From contig CAYMTR010000001.1 in NCBI GenBank assembly GCA_964393405.1, positions 62,001 to 126,000 on the forward strand: a DNA stretch of 64,000 nt, read 5' to 3'. Both the position numbers and the translations under genes were made by a program. Under the pieces are notes generated by a model, which was not told the DNA's origin, ran no database searches, and worked only from the letters and a program-made list of their open reading frames with translations. This DNA comes from CAYMTR01 sp964393405. GTDB lineage: Bacteria > Bacteroidota > Bacteroidia > Bacteroidales > Prolixibacteraceae. Below, in pieces: positions 42,647 to 51,057 of this stretch (positions within the stretch are counted from its first letter, which is position 1; every line of letters begins with the position of its first letter).

Positions 42647-43559
42647 CGAAATTGTTGTTGTAAATAATAAGACCTTTTTTCTTTTTATTTTTGTTAAGCT
42701 CAAAAGGAACGTCGCCGGAAAGCATATTGTTTGACAAGTTAATATATTTAAGGTTTTCCATAAAAGAAAGGTCGTCGGGGATACCACCAAACAACTTATT
42801 ATTACTAAGATTTATTCTGGTTAGGTCTTTCATGCCGTCAATATCTTTGGGGATTTCTCCTGTGAAATTATTGTTGGAAAGATTTAACCATTTCATTTTA
42901 TGAAGTTCACTTAATCCTGTTGGAATACTGCCACTCAATTTATTGTTTGAAAGCGATAGGTATACAATATTTTTAAGAGACATGATCGATTCAGGCAAAC
43001 TTCCTGAGAGATTGTTATTGCACATTGATAATCCCTTTAGGTTTTCTAACTTTGAAATTGAAGAAGGAATTGTCCCTTCCAATAGATTGTTCGAAAGGAT
43101 TAGCTCTTCAATGCTAAGCAAATTACCAATATTTTCGGGTAAATTCCCTGAAATCTTATTGTTAGCACAGTTGAAATGTTTAAGTTTTTTTAGGTCACAA
43201 ATAGAAGCCGGAATTTCACCTGTCAGCTTGTTACCATATAAAAAAAGCTCCTTTAAGTGCGAAAGATTTCCTATTTCTGAAGGAATGGAACCACAAAGGT
43301 TATTCGCATTCAAGCTAATACTTGTAACATGACCGTTCATAATAGTAATCCCATACCAACTTGAAGGAGTATTAGTGATTAACCAGTCGCGATTCTGTAT
43401 CCAAGTGTCACCTTTAGTATTTTCGTATATTTTGATTAAGGTCTCTAATTCAGAGGCAGGAATTTCGATCACATTCTCTTTACTGAAAAAGCCTTCAGCT
43501 TTCAAATTGAATGAAATAAGCAGTATAATAAGGGTTAATAATAGATAAAGCGTTTTCAT
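42630..43559 (-). CDS. Secreted plant-type leucine-rich-repeat protein
   Basis: A 309-residue protein with an N-terminal signal peptide (MKTLYLLLTLIILLISFNLKA). Residues about 30-75 form the N-cap often seen before bacterial plant-like repeats (LIKIYENTKGDTWIQNRDW and WYGI). From about 75 to 300 there are about nine 23-24-residue repeats of the type L-xx-L-x-L-xx-N-x-L-x-G-x-IP, for example LFLYGNKLTGEIPASICDL. Such solenoids bind proteins or carbohydrates; the ligand is unknown. No T9SS domain or anchor follows the last repeat. I use the ATG at 43559 rather than an in-frame TTG at 43583. It has its own TAAATTTG box and no visible terminator before the homocysteine promoter. Confidence 0.9.
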   Translation of the reverse strand: MKTLYLLLTLIILLISFNLKAEGFFSKENVIEIPASELETLIKIYENTKGDTWIQNRDWLITNTPSSWYGITIMNGHVTSISLNANNLCGSIPSEIGNLSHLKELFLYGNKLTGEIPASICDLKKLKHFNCANNKISGNLPENIGNLLSIEELILSNNLLEGTIPSSISKLENLKGLSMCNNNLSGSLPESIMSLKNIVYLSLSNNKLSGSIPTGLSELHKMKWLNLSNNNFTGEIPKDIDGMKDLTRINLSNNKLFGGIPDDLSFMENLKYINLSNNMLSGDVPFELNKNKKKKGLIIYNNNFANAAI

Positions 43560-43580
43560 ATCACATGTTTTTTGGTCCTT

Positions 43581-43588
43581 CAAATTTA
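43581..43588 (-). promoter_or_regulatory. Probable -7 element of the LRR gene
   Basis: Minus strand TAAATTTG, 21 bases before the chosen ATG at 43559. It overlaps the in-frame TTG at 43583, which therefore cannot be the start on this transcript. Confidence 0.45.
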
Positions 43589-43736
43589 CAAACTGCTATT
43601 ACATTAATAATCAAGGAATAGAATCAATTTTTAATATTTGATTAAAGGAAGAATTGTTGTGATTAAACTCCAAATTATGATGACAAACGACGTTAATATT
43701 AAGACGAGGTTAAAATATATATTAATATTTTATAGC

Positions 43737-43744
43737 TATTTTTG
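43737..43744 (+). promoter_or_regulatory. -7 element of cysS
   Basis: TATTTTTG matches the consensus, 18 bases before the ATG at 43763. An in-frame TTG at 43742 lies within the box and is excluded as start. Confidence 0.5.
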
Positions 43745-43762
43745 CAGCTTAAAATTTGCAAG

Positions 43763-45235
43763 ATGGAACAGAACCTTTTTATCTATAACACCCTAACAAA
43801 AAAGAAAGAAATATTTGAGCCTTTAACTACGGGTAGAGTCGGTCTTTATGTATGCGGTCCTACGGTGTATGGGCATGCTCATCTGGGACATGCAAGGCCT
43901 GCAATCACTTTTGACCTTGTTTTTAGATATTTAAAACATCTAGGGTATAAAGTCCGCTATGTTAGAAATATAACAGATGTAGGACATTTAGTAAATGATG
44001 CAGACAGCGGTGAGGATAAAATTGCCAAGATTGCAAAATTAGATCAGGTTGAACCGATGGAAATTGTACAGACCTATACAAATTCCTATCACCAAAGCAT
44101 GGATAAACTGAATGTTCTTCCTCCAAGTATTGAGCCCTCAGCTTCGGGTCATATTATTGAGCAGATTGAACTTGTGAAACAAATACTTGATAACGGTTTT
44201 GCATATATCAGTAAAGGTTCAGTTTATTTTGATGTAGAGAAATATTCAAAAGAATTTGACTACGGAAAACTTTCAGGAAGGAAGATTGAAGATCTTATAT
44301 CAAATACCCGAGATCTTGATGGACAAGATGAAAAGAAGTCGGGGATTGATTTTGCTTTATGGAAAAAAGCTCAGCCTGAACATATAATGCACTGGCCTTC
44401 TCCATGGAGCGAAGGATTTCCCGGTTGGCATACAGAATGTACTGCAATGAGTAAAAAATATCTGGGCGAGAAATTTGATATTCATGGAGGAGGAATGGAT
44501 CTTTTATTTCCACACCATGAAGCTGAGATAGCTCAGAGTTGTGCTTCATTAGGTTTTGAATCAGTAAAGTATTGGATGCACAACAACATGATTACCATCA
44601 ACGGACAAAAAATGGGCAAGTCTCTTGGTAATTCAATAACTCTGGATCAGTTTCTTGCAGGAGAACATCCATTACTTGAGAAACCATATTCACCAATGAC
44701 TATAAGGTTTTTTATTCTCCAGGCACAATATAGGAGTACTGTTGATTTCTCAAATGAAGCACTTCAAGCAGCTGAAAAAGGAATGGAACGACTAATGAAG
44801 GCATTCGATTCACTTGATCGTATTGCTGCTTCCGAAAAATCTACAGTAGACATAGAAGCAATAAGTTCCAACTGTTATGAAGCTATGAATGATGATTTTA
44901 ACAGTCCGATTGTTATTGCAAATTTATTTGACGGTGTCAGGATTATTAATTCAATTATAGATGGAAAAGAGACAATTAATAATAAAGATCTTGCTTCATT
45001 AAAGAAACTTTTTCATGATTTTGTTTATGAAATACTTGGTCTTAGGAATGAAAATCAAACTTCGTCAAACAATGAAGTTTTTAACGACGTGGTAAATTTA
45101 CTTTTAAACTTAAGAATAGAAGCAAAAGCTAATAAAGACTGGGCAACTTCGGATAAAATACGTAATGAATTAACAAAACTTGGCTTTGAGATTAAAGATA
45201 AGAAAGATGGTTTCGAATGGGAATTGAAGAAATAG
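43763..45235 (+). CDS. cysS: Cysteinyl-tRNA synthetase
   Basis: Class I aminoacyl-tRNA synthetase of 490 residues. The N-terminal zinc and HIGH region reads YVCGPTVYGHAHLGHARP (CGPTVY then HLGH as the HIGH equivalent), the middle zinc-ligand region has GWHTECTAM and HGGGMDLLFPHHE, and the KMSKS loop is KMGKSLGNS. The C-terminal helical anticodon-binding domain and tail complete the normal length. It is followed 27 bases later by the MBOAT gene on the same strand, which may be read through since no terminator is visible. Confidence 0.97.
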   Translation: MEQNLFIYNTLTKKKEIFEPLTTGRVGLYVCGPTVYGHAHLGHARPAITFDLVFRYLKHLGYKVRYVRNITDVGHLVNDADSGEDKIAKIAKLDQVEPMEIVQTYTNSYHQSMDKLNVLPPSIEPSASGHIIEQIELVKQILDNGFAYISKGSVYFDVEKYSKEFDYGKLSGRKIEDLISNTRDLDGQDEKKSGIDFALWKKAQPEHIMHWPSPWSEGFPGWHTECTAMSKKYLGEKFDIHGGGMDLLFPHHEAEIAQSCASLGFESVKYWMHNNMITINGQKMGKSLGNSITLDQFLAGEHPLLEKPYSPMTIRFFILQAQYRSTVDFSNEALQAAEKGMERLMKAFDSLDRIAASEKSTVDIEAISSNCYEAMNDDFNSPIVIANLFDGVRIINSIIDGKETINNKDLASLKKLFHDFVYEILGLRNENQTSSNNEVFNDVVNLLLNLRIEAKANKDWATSDKIRNELTKLGFEIKDKKDGFEWELKK

Positions 45236-45262
45236 TTTATTTTTATCATTCCAAATCATACT

Positions 45263-46675
45263 ATGCTCTTTAACTCTCTAATATTCGTAGCTTTTGCTAT
45301 CATATATTTCATTGTTTCTAAATTCGTAGGCAACAATGTTAAAGGGCGGCTTTTTTGGCTTACCTTGATGTCGTTCGTTTTTTATGGTTGGTGGGACTGG
45401 CGTTTCCTGTTCCTCATAGTTTTCAGCGGGGGGGTTGACTATCTTGCTGGTATTGGGATGGTTAAATACGAGAGATTTCGCAAACCCCTTCTAATTTCTT
45501 CCCTTGCAGCAAATATTGGCGCTTTATCAATTTTCAAATATTCAGGTTTTTTTGCTCAGAATTTAGATGCCCTTCTCGGATTATCAGGACAATTTTCATT
45601 TTCGGCGAACATTAATGATTTCTTCTTAATAACTCCTGTAGGTATCAGCTTTTATACTTTCCAAAGCATGAGTTATACTATAGATGTTTATAAAAGAAAA
45701 CTCGAGCCAACAAGAAGCCTTACCCATTTTTTTGCTTTCATATCAATGTTTCCCCAACTTGTTGCAGGTCCAATACTAAGAGCAAAAGACATGCTTCCTC
45801 AACTTCTAAAAGTAACTAAAGTATCGAAGGAAGAGTCGTGGAATGGATTGAGGTTTATAATAAAGGGTTATTTCAAGAAAGTAGTAATAGCAGATAATCT
45901 TGCGCCCCTTGTTGTTGCAGCTTTCAGTCAGCCGGAAATTAATCCTTCAACATCTTATTGGTGGGGAATCATGATTGCCTTCTCATTTCAGATTTTCTGT
46001 GATTTTGCAGGGTATAGCGATATCGCTAGAGGATTGGCAAAATGGATGGGATACGATTTCCCCGACAATTTTAATCACCCATATATTTCAAGATCTTTAA
46101 GAGAATTCTGGACACGCTGGCATATATCCTTATCAACTTGGTTTAAAGATTATGTCTATATTCCTTTAGGAGGAAATAAAACAAGCAAGTTCAGGCAGCA
46201 TTTGAATTTATGGATCACAATGCTTTTATCAGGACTATGGCATGGAGCAGCATGGACATACCTTATATGGGGCGCAATACATGCCCTCTATTCATCTATA
46301 GAAAAAATAACAGGTTGGCCAGATTGGTTTAAAAGAAATGTACTACTTAAAATATTAGGCTGCTTGATAGTGTTGATCCAAGTAATAGTTGCTTGGGTAT
46401 TTTTCAGGGCTGAATCAATAACGCAGGCATGGGATATCATAAAAGTTATGTTCTCTTTTTCAGGGCAATTTAATTTAGGATGGGAAACAAACGGAACAGT
46501 TTATATCATTATAATGATTATCATTGAAATAATTGCAGCCAGTGGTATAAAGAATAAGATTAACCTTACGAAAAACAAATGGGCTTGGGCAGAAATAATA
46601 ATGTACGCAATAATGATATCGGCTATAGTTTTCTTTAGGGGACCGGGAAGTGAATTTATTTATTTTCAATTCTGA
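45263..46675 (+). CDS. MBOAT-family membrane O-acyltransferase (AlgI/DltB-like)
   Basis: A 470-residue membrane protein with about 10-12 helices. It contains the family hallmarks: FYGWWDWRF near the N-terminus, SFYTFQSMSYTIDVYK, LREFWTRWHISLSTWFKDYVYIPLGG (in short FWTRWHISLSTW) and the catalytic His327 in LWHGAAWTYLIWG. AlgI-type proteins pass an acyl group, usually acetyl, across the membrane for modification of polysaccharides or wall polymers. The next gene, starting one base after the stop, encodes an SGNH-like protein, so the two form a typical O-acetylation pair. No alginate genes are nearby; the modified polymer is unknown. Confidence 0.93.
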   Translation: MLFNSLIFVAFAIIYFIVSKFVGNNVKGRLFWLTLMSFVFYGWWDWRFLFLIVFSGGVDYLAGIGMVKYERFRKPLLISSLAANIGALSIFKYSGFFAQNLDALLGLSGQFSFSANINDFFLITPVGISFYTFQSMSYTIDVYKRKLEPTRSLTHFFAFISMFPQLVAGPILRAKDMLPQLLKVTKVSKEESWNGLRFIIKGYFKKVVIADNLAPLVVAAFSQPEINPSTSYWWGIMIAFSFQIFCDFAGYSDIARGLAKWMGYDFPDNFNHPYISRSLREFWTRWHISLSTWFKDYVYIPLGGNKTSKFRQHLNLWITMLLSGLWHGAAWTYLIWGAIHALYSSIEKITGWPDWFKRNVLLKILGCLIVLIQVIVAWVFFRAESITQAWDIIKVMFSFSGQFNLGWETNGTVYIIIMIIIEIIAASGIKNKINLTKNKWAWAEIIMYAIMISAIVFFRGPGSEFIYFQF

Positions 46676-46676
46676 T

Positions 46677-47582
46677 ATGGATAAAAATAAAAAAATATCA
46701 TACACTCTATCAATTGCAGCAATTCTAATAATTGCTCTTAGCTTCTTGCTGCCCAAGAATGAAGAAAAATATCTTGGCGACCGTTTTTGGACACAAAAAA
46801 CATTTGCCCCTTCAAGATATGATATTGTGATAATAGGTGATTCACGAACCTACCGAAGTGTTTCACCTTCTCTTATGTCAGAGTCGATTCCTGATAAAGA
46901 AATATTAAACTTTGCATATTCAAACGGAGGCTTAAACAAAGAGATCTTCAAAGAAGCTGAAAGAAAATTATCTGAAAATAGCAAACAAAAAGCAATAATT
47001 GTTGGAATAACGACTAATTGTCTCACCAGGTTTACAAGGGATAACAAGCAATTTGTAAATGAGAAAAAACGTCCACGTGAAGAAATATTTGAGAGATTAT
47101 ATCTAAATGGAATTTTATATCATTTTTCTTCAGTAACTCCTGAGCAAATAATAGATGAATTCAAAGAAGATTCTCATAAATCATACTATATCAATAACTA
47201 TCATCCAACCGGCTATGTAGAATCTATTAAGTTCCCTATTGACACAATGGAAGCTATACCCTCTTATATTGATGACTATTCAAAATATAAAGTAGAGCAA
47301 AAATATATTGATGAACTAATAAATCAGGTTAAAGAATGGAATGAAAAGGGAATATTGGTCGTCGGCTTTTACCCACCTGTTTCAGTTCCGATGAAAGAAT
47401 TGGAAGACACAATGGGATTATTCGATGAAGAGTTAATACGCTCAGGATTTATTAATGCAGGGGGAAAATGGATTGATATTAATTCAACCGAATATAAAAC
47501 TTATGATGGAAGCCACTTGGAAAAAGAATCAGCAGTGAAGTTATCAAAGGTCATCGGTGAATTTATTAAAGATGAACTCTGA
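46677..47582 (+). CDS. Membrane-anchored SGNH-hydrolase-like protein, partner of the MBOAT protein
   Basis: A 301-residue protein with one N-terminal membrane helix (about 7-26) and a periplasmic domain that has SGNH features: block I IVIIGDSRTYRSV and block V YDGSHLEKES, supplying the Ser and the Asp-x-x-His type residues. It resembles DltD or AlgJ/AlgX-like partners that transfer the acetyl group delivered by an MBOAT protein. The ATG at 46677 follows the MBOAT stop by one base; a GTG at 46650 inside the MBOAT gene is less likely. Its last 17 bases overlap the end of the convergent metal-transporter permease gene. Confidence 0.82.
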   Translation: MDKNKKISYTLSIAAILIIALSFLLPKNEEKYLGDRFWTQKTFAPSRYDIVIIGDSRTYRSVSPSLMSESIPDKEILNFAYSNGGLNKEIFKEAERKLSENSKQKAIIVGITTNCLTRFTRDNKQFVNEKKRPREEIFERLYLNGILYHFSSVTPEQIIDEFKEDSHKSYYINNYHPTGYVESIKFPIDTMEAIPSYIDDYSKYKVEQKYIDELINQVKEWNEKGILVVGFYPPVSVPMKELEDTMGLFDEELIRSGFINAGGKWIDINSTEYKTYDGSHLEKESAVKLSKVIGEFIKDEL

Positions 47583-48393
47583 TCCTTTTTTTGATATTTA
47601 TACTTTCAAATATTTTTACAATTATAAAGAAACATGTCAATACTAAGATAATTGTTGCCCCTGAAGGTAGATTTGTAAGATAAGATATAATAAGACCGGA
47701 GACCATTCCAAAAAAACCAATCAATATAGAACCTAAAACAATATTTGAAAACTTCTTTGAAAATATATTTGCTGTAACTTGGGGTATTGTAAGTAATGAA
47801 AGCACAAGTATTACCCCAGAAACTCTAATACTTCCAACAATAACAAGTGCTGAAAGTGCAATTAAAACATTATTGAACAAATTAGTGGGAAGATTTCTTG
47901 CCTTGGCAAACTCTTCATCAAATGATATTATTATAATTAATCTATAGAAAGCAATAAACAACAAAACTACTAGAGAAGTAATAATCCCCATAAACAATAA
48001 ATCAGAGCTCGTAACTGTCAATATGCTTCCAAAAAGAAAACCCATAAGATTAGGCGCATAACCCGGAGTGACAGCAATAAATATAATTCCTATTGCCATA
48101 CCTAACGACCACCATATTGCAATCGAAGAATCTTGTCTTAAGTTACCTTTAGAAGTGAAATAATTAATTCCAAACGCAGATAAAACAGCAAAGACAGCAG
48201 CCCCAAGCATTGGGGTTATCCCTAAATAATAAGCAATTCCAATACCTCCAAAAGAAGCGTGAGTTATGCCACCTCCAAGAAAAACCATCCTTCTAGACAC
48301 AATATATGTTCCTATGATACCACAAGAAATTGAAGTGATAACTGAGGCTATCAAAGCATTAACAAAGAAATCATATTCAAGAAGTTCAAGCAT
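47566..48393 (-). CDS. Zinc/manganese-type ABC transporter permease
   Basis: Integral membrane subunit of 275 residues, ABC-3 family (ZnuB/MntB/TroC), with about eight helices. Characteristic stretches are SRRMVFLGGGITHASFGGIGIAYY in the N-terminal half (short form GGGITHASFGG) and RVSGVILVLSLLTIPQVTA. It imports Zn2+ or Mn2+ delivered by the lipoprotein encoded upstream. I chose the ATG at 48393, one base after the ATPase stop; an ATG at 48423 would overlap that gene by 29 bases and adds ten residues not found in relatives. It is the last gene of the operon. Confidence 0.93.
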   Translation of the reverse strand: MLELLEYDFFVNALIASVITSISCGIIGTYIVSRRMVFLGGGITHASFGGIGIAYYLGITPMLGAAVFAVLSAFGINYFTSKGNLRQDSSIAIWWSLGMAIGIIFIAVTPGYAPNLMGFLFGSILTVTSSDLLFMGIITSLVVLLFIAFYRLIIIISFDEEFAKARNLPTNLFNNVLIALSALVIVGSIRVSGVILVLSLLTIPQVTANIFSKKFSNIVLGSILIGFFGMVSGLIISYLTNLPSGATIILVLTCFFIIVKIFESINIKKRIRVHL

Positions 48394-48394
48394 T

Positions 48395-49165
48395 TCAGTT
48401 ATTGTTATTAGAAGTATGATCATGTGATTCTAACACCGTATGTGGAATATTACCATGGGTAATCAATTTTATTGGACAATTGTAAGACGTCAGTTGGTCT
48501 TGTGTTATAATATTCGATGGATGATAATACAGATTTTTATTAACACAAGCAATGGTTTTTACATAAGAGCTTATTGACCCAATATCGTGAGTTACAAGCA
48601 TGATTGCCATTTGCTTGTTTAATTCTTTTAATTTTTTGTACAACTCATTCTCAAACTGATTATCGACATAAGTACCAGGTTCGTCAAGAATCAGTAATTT
48701 GGGATCAGATATCAGAGCTCTGCCTAAAAAAGCTCGTTGCATTTGTCCCCCGGAGAGTTCACCAATCAACTTGCGTGAAATATCTTGAATGCCTAATTGG
48801 CTTAGGATTAGCTCGCACTTCTCTTTATCCTTTTTACTATTTTTCTTGTACCAACCATCCTGACAGCTAATTCCTGACAAGACAACATCGAAAACATTTA
48901 TCGGAAATCGCTTGTCGAAATTGTTAACTTGGGGAAGATATCCAATATCCAGTCCTTTATTCTTCAATTTTTCAGAGAAGATTATGCTTCCTGATAAAGG
49001 ATTTATTAGCCCTAAAATTGCTTTAAGAAGAGTGGTTTTACCACCTCCGTTTGGACCAATAATGCCAATAAAATCTTCCTCGTAAAGAGAAAGGCAGACA
49101 TTTTCAATTACAATTTTTGAGTCGTAAGCTACGGTTAATTTTTCAATTTTTACTAGAGTTTCCAA
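48395..49165 (-). CDS. Zinc/manganese-type ABC transporter ATP-binding protein
   Basis: ATPase of 256 residues. Walker A is GPNGGGKTT, the signature is LSGGQMQR, Walker B is LLILDEP and the H-loop MLVTHDIGS. The C-terminal tail of about 20 residues is rich in His and Asn (VLESHDHTSNNNN), a possible metal-responsive tail that is unusual for the ATPase subunit. The start overlaps the substrate-binding gene by 23 bases, so translation is coupled. Together with its neighbours it forms a complete importer; the choice between Zn and Mn is open. Confidence 0.94.
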   Translation of the reverse strand: METLVKIEKLTVAYDSKIVIENVCLSLYEEDFIGIIGPNGGGKTTLLKAILGLINPLSGSIIFSEKLKNKGLDIGYLPQVNNFDKRFPINVFDVVLSGISCQDGWYKKNSKKDKEKCELILSQLGIQDISRKLIGELSGGQMQRAFLGRALISDPKLLILDEPGTYVDNQFENELYKKLKELNKQMAIMLVTHDIGSISSYVKTIACVNKNLYYHPSNIITQDQLTSYNCPIKLITHGNIPHTVLESHDHTSNNNN

Positions 49166-50057
49166 TGCATCCCGGCGTTAATGATTGTTTCATTTTCAAT
49201 GAGATTGAATACATTTCTTCTAACCAGTTTTCAGAAAGAGGATCAATAAGAATAATGCTTGCATTTATTTCTTTTGCAATAGTCTTTGCCTTTTCAGTCT
49301 CAAACTGAGATTGGATAAATATTGTTTGAATCTTTTCTTCGCGGGCTATATCAACCATCTTCTTCATGTGAGCAGGACTTGGTGCTTTCCCTTCAAATTC
49401 AATTGAATATTGATTTAAATGATAATCGCGGGCGAAATAACTTAATGATGGGTGAAACACCATGAAGGACCTTATTAATGAATCACCAAAGCAGTATCTG
49501 ATAGAATTGTCAAGAGTATCAATTTTACTTATGAAAGTATTGAGATTTGTTTCAAACATATGTTTTTGTTCAGGATATTTACCAGCAAGTTCAGTACATA
49601 TTGTCCGTGAAATCTTTTTAACATTCTCTGGAGAAGTCCAAATATGTGGATCAGTTCCTTGACCTACATTTTCAGTATTTTCATGTTCATGTTTATGTTC
49701 ATCACTTCTTAAAAGGTCAATTCCATTGCTGCAAGAAACGAATTTTACTTCCTTGGCAGATTCAGAAAGTTTCTTAATCCATGATTTTTCAAATCCAAGA
49801 TGTCCTATATAAAAATAGGTTTCCGAATTAGCCATGTCTGCTATTTGACGGGGTGTTGGTTCATAATCTTCAGGAACAGAACCCGGAGGTAAAATAACAT
49901 TAACATTAAAAAAATCACCGGCAATCTGCTGCACGAAGAATTTCTGTGGTAAAATACTTACAGATACTGTTGGTTTGGAAATCTTTTTACTTTTTGAAGA
50001 TGCGCTGCATCCTGCAAATAAAGCAACAATTATAACTAGCAATACTATTTTCTTCAT
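49143..50057 (-). CDS. Metal-binding lipoprotein of the Zn/Mn ABC importer (ZnuA/TroA-like)
   Basis: A 304-residue cluster A-I substrate-binding protein anchored as lipoprotein (lipobox LFAGC, C17). Metal ligands expected in the family are three His and one Asp/Glu. Visible are H138 in DPHIW, H202 in FHPSLSYF and D271 in LIDPLSENW. The first ligand, normally His in GxxPHxYEPTP, is replaced: the sequence reads SVPEDYEPTP (61-70). A His/Glu-rich loop (DEHKHEHE, 119-126) lies before DPH, as in ZnuA, and may shuttle zinc. A promoter-like box lies upstream, so this is the first gene of the operon. No Zur or Fur-type operator could be named with confidence. Confidence 0.92.
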   Translation of the reverse strand: MKKIVLLVIIVALFAGCSASSKSKKISKPTVSVSILPQKFFVQQIAGDFFNVNVILPPGSVPEDYEPTPRQIADMANSETYFYIGHLGFEKSWIKKLSESAKEVKFVSCSNGIDLLRSDEHKHEHENTENVGQGTDPHIWTSPENVKKISRTICTELAGKYPEQKHMFETNLNTFISKIDTLDNSIRYCFGDSLIRSFMVFHPSLSYFARDYHLNQYSIEFEGKAPSPAHMKKMVDIAREEKIQTIFIQSQFETEKAKTIAKEINASIILIDPLSENWLEEMYSISLKMKQSLTPGCIGNSSKN

Positions 50058-50088
50058 CCCTTTATAACGATCCTTAGTTTATAATGTT

Positions 50089-50116
50089 CAAATATAATCA
50101 GAAAGATTTAAGCAAA
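50089..50116 (-). promoter_or_regulatory. Probable promoter of the metal ABC importer operon
   Basis: Minus strand TATATTTG (50096-50089) with TTTG at 50116-50113, spaced by 16 bases, shorter than ideal. It lies about 32 bases before the ATG at 50057. Confidence 0.45.
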
Positions 50117-50140
50117 TAACCTTAGTGACATCTTTAAGAA

Positions 50141-50401
50141 TTATTTCTTTTTTTTAGCAGGGGGTACAGGATCATAACCTGATGTTCCCCACGGGTGGCA
50201 TCTTAGCAATCTTTTTGTTCCTAAATAAGTTCCTATGAATGGACCGTGAATTTTAACAGCCTCAATCATATATTGGGAGCAAGTCGGCACATGACGGCAA
50301 GATGGTGGTTTTAAGGGAGATATTGCATATCTGTAAAAGTAAACCAATCCTAAGATGGGATAAGTGATTAGTTTAACTAATATATTTAAAAAGGACTTCA
50401 C
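50141..50401 (-). CDS. yidD: Membrane protein insertion efficiency factor YidD
   Basis: An 86-residue protein with an N-terminal amphipathic region (LVKLITYPILGLVYFYRYAI) and the highly conserved core PPSCRHVPTCSQYMIEAV, GTKRLLRCHPW and GYDPVP with its three cysteines. It assists YidC-mediated insertion at the inner face of the membrane. It usually neighbours rnpA and yidC; here it instead overlaps dcd by four bases (50398-50401) and is co-transcribed with it. Confidence 0.95.
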   Translation of the reverse strand: MKSFLNILVKLITYPILGLVYFYRYAISPLKPPSCRHVPTCSQYMIEAVKIHGPFIGTYLGTKRLLRCHPWGTSGYDPVPPAKKKK

Positions 50402-50919
50402 TTTATAAAATCTTTGAACAACATGCTGGGCTGAATACCTTCGTTATTTTGGTATTTCCCGCTCGTATAAGTATCATATTCTCCATTTATATCATGATAA
50501 TATATTTGGCAAATTTCAACACCCGGATAAATTCTGATTGGTTGAACACAAAAAATCTCTAGTGTCCAGAATCCTGAAAAACCAACATCTCCAAAACCAG
50601 CAGTTACGTGGATAAACATTCCCAAGCGCCCAACAGATGAGCGTCCTTCAAGCATAGGCACCAAACCTTCAGTCCGGGTATGTTCTAAGGTTCTGCCTAA
50701 ATAAAGCTTATTAGTTTCAAGTAAATATCCTTCATCAGGAATAATAATTTCATGTGCTGTATTTTCTTTGCACATATCAAGCTCATAGTTGTCGTATACA
50801 AGCAGTTTGTTATGTAGTCTTAAATTATAACTGTTTGGATTAAGCTGTTTATGCTTATAGGGCTCGATAAATATTGTCTTATTTAATCTTTTTTCAATTT
50901 CTCTTCCGGAAAGAATCAT
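50398..50919 (-). CDS. dcd: dCTP deaminase
   Basis: A 173-residue trimeric-fold enzyme of the dUTPase/dCTP deaminase family. The signature RSSVGRLGMFIHVTAGFGDVGFSG (short blocks GRSSVGRLG and AGFGDVGFSG) carries the substrate-binding Ser/Arg and the catalytic Glu follows in WTLEIF. It supplies dUTP for thymidylate synthesis; a bifunctional deaminase/diphosphatase cannot be excluded from sequence. It begins at an ATG 21 bases after a full promoter and overlaps yidD at its end. Confidence 0.94.
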   Translation of the reverse strand: MILSGREIEKRLNKTIFIEPYKHKQLNPNSYNLRLHNKLLVYDNYELDMCKENTAHEIIIPDEGYLLETNKLYLGRTLEHTRTEGLVPMLEGRSSVGRLGMFIHVTAGFGDVGFSGFWTLEIFCVQPIRIYPGVEICQIYYHDINGEYDTYTSGKYQNNEGIQPSMLFKDFIK

Positions 50920-50939
50920 ATTTATAAATTTTAAAACAT

Positions 50940-50972
50940 CAAAGATAACATTTAGAAAAACTATTACTCAAA
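50940..50972 (-). promoter_or_regulatory. Promoter of dcd-yidD
   Basis: Minus strand TTTG (50972-50969), 21 bases, TATCTTTG (50947-50940). Confidence 0.6.
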
Positions 50973-51019
50973 ATAGGAATCACTAAATGTGAGTGTTAGA
51001 ATACGAGTCACAAATGTAT

Positions 51020-51027
51020 TACCTTTG
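51020..51027 (+). promoter_or_regulatory. -7 element of rlmN
   Basis: TACCTTTG matches TAnnTTTG. Transcription from here would start near 51034, after an in-frame upstream start at 50989 and 24 bases before the ATG at 51058. Confidence 0.45.
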
Positions 51028-51057
51028 TGGCAGTTTTTATTACTCTATTATTATAAT

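Noticed and set aside
42943..43332. Open frame of 129 codons on the plus strand
   Set aside because: Antisense to the LRR repeats; repeated DNA keeps the opposite strand open and the protein has no domain pattern.
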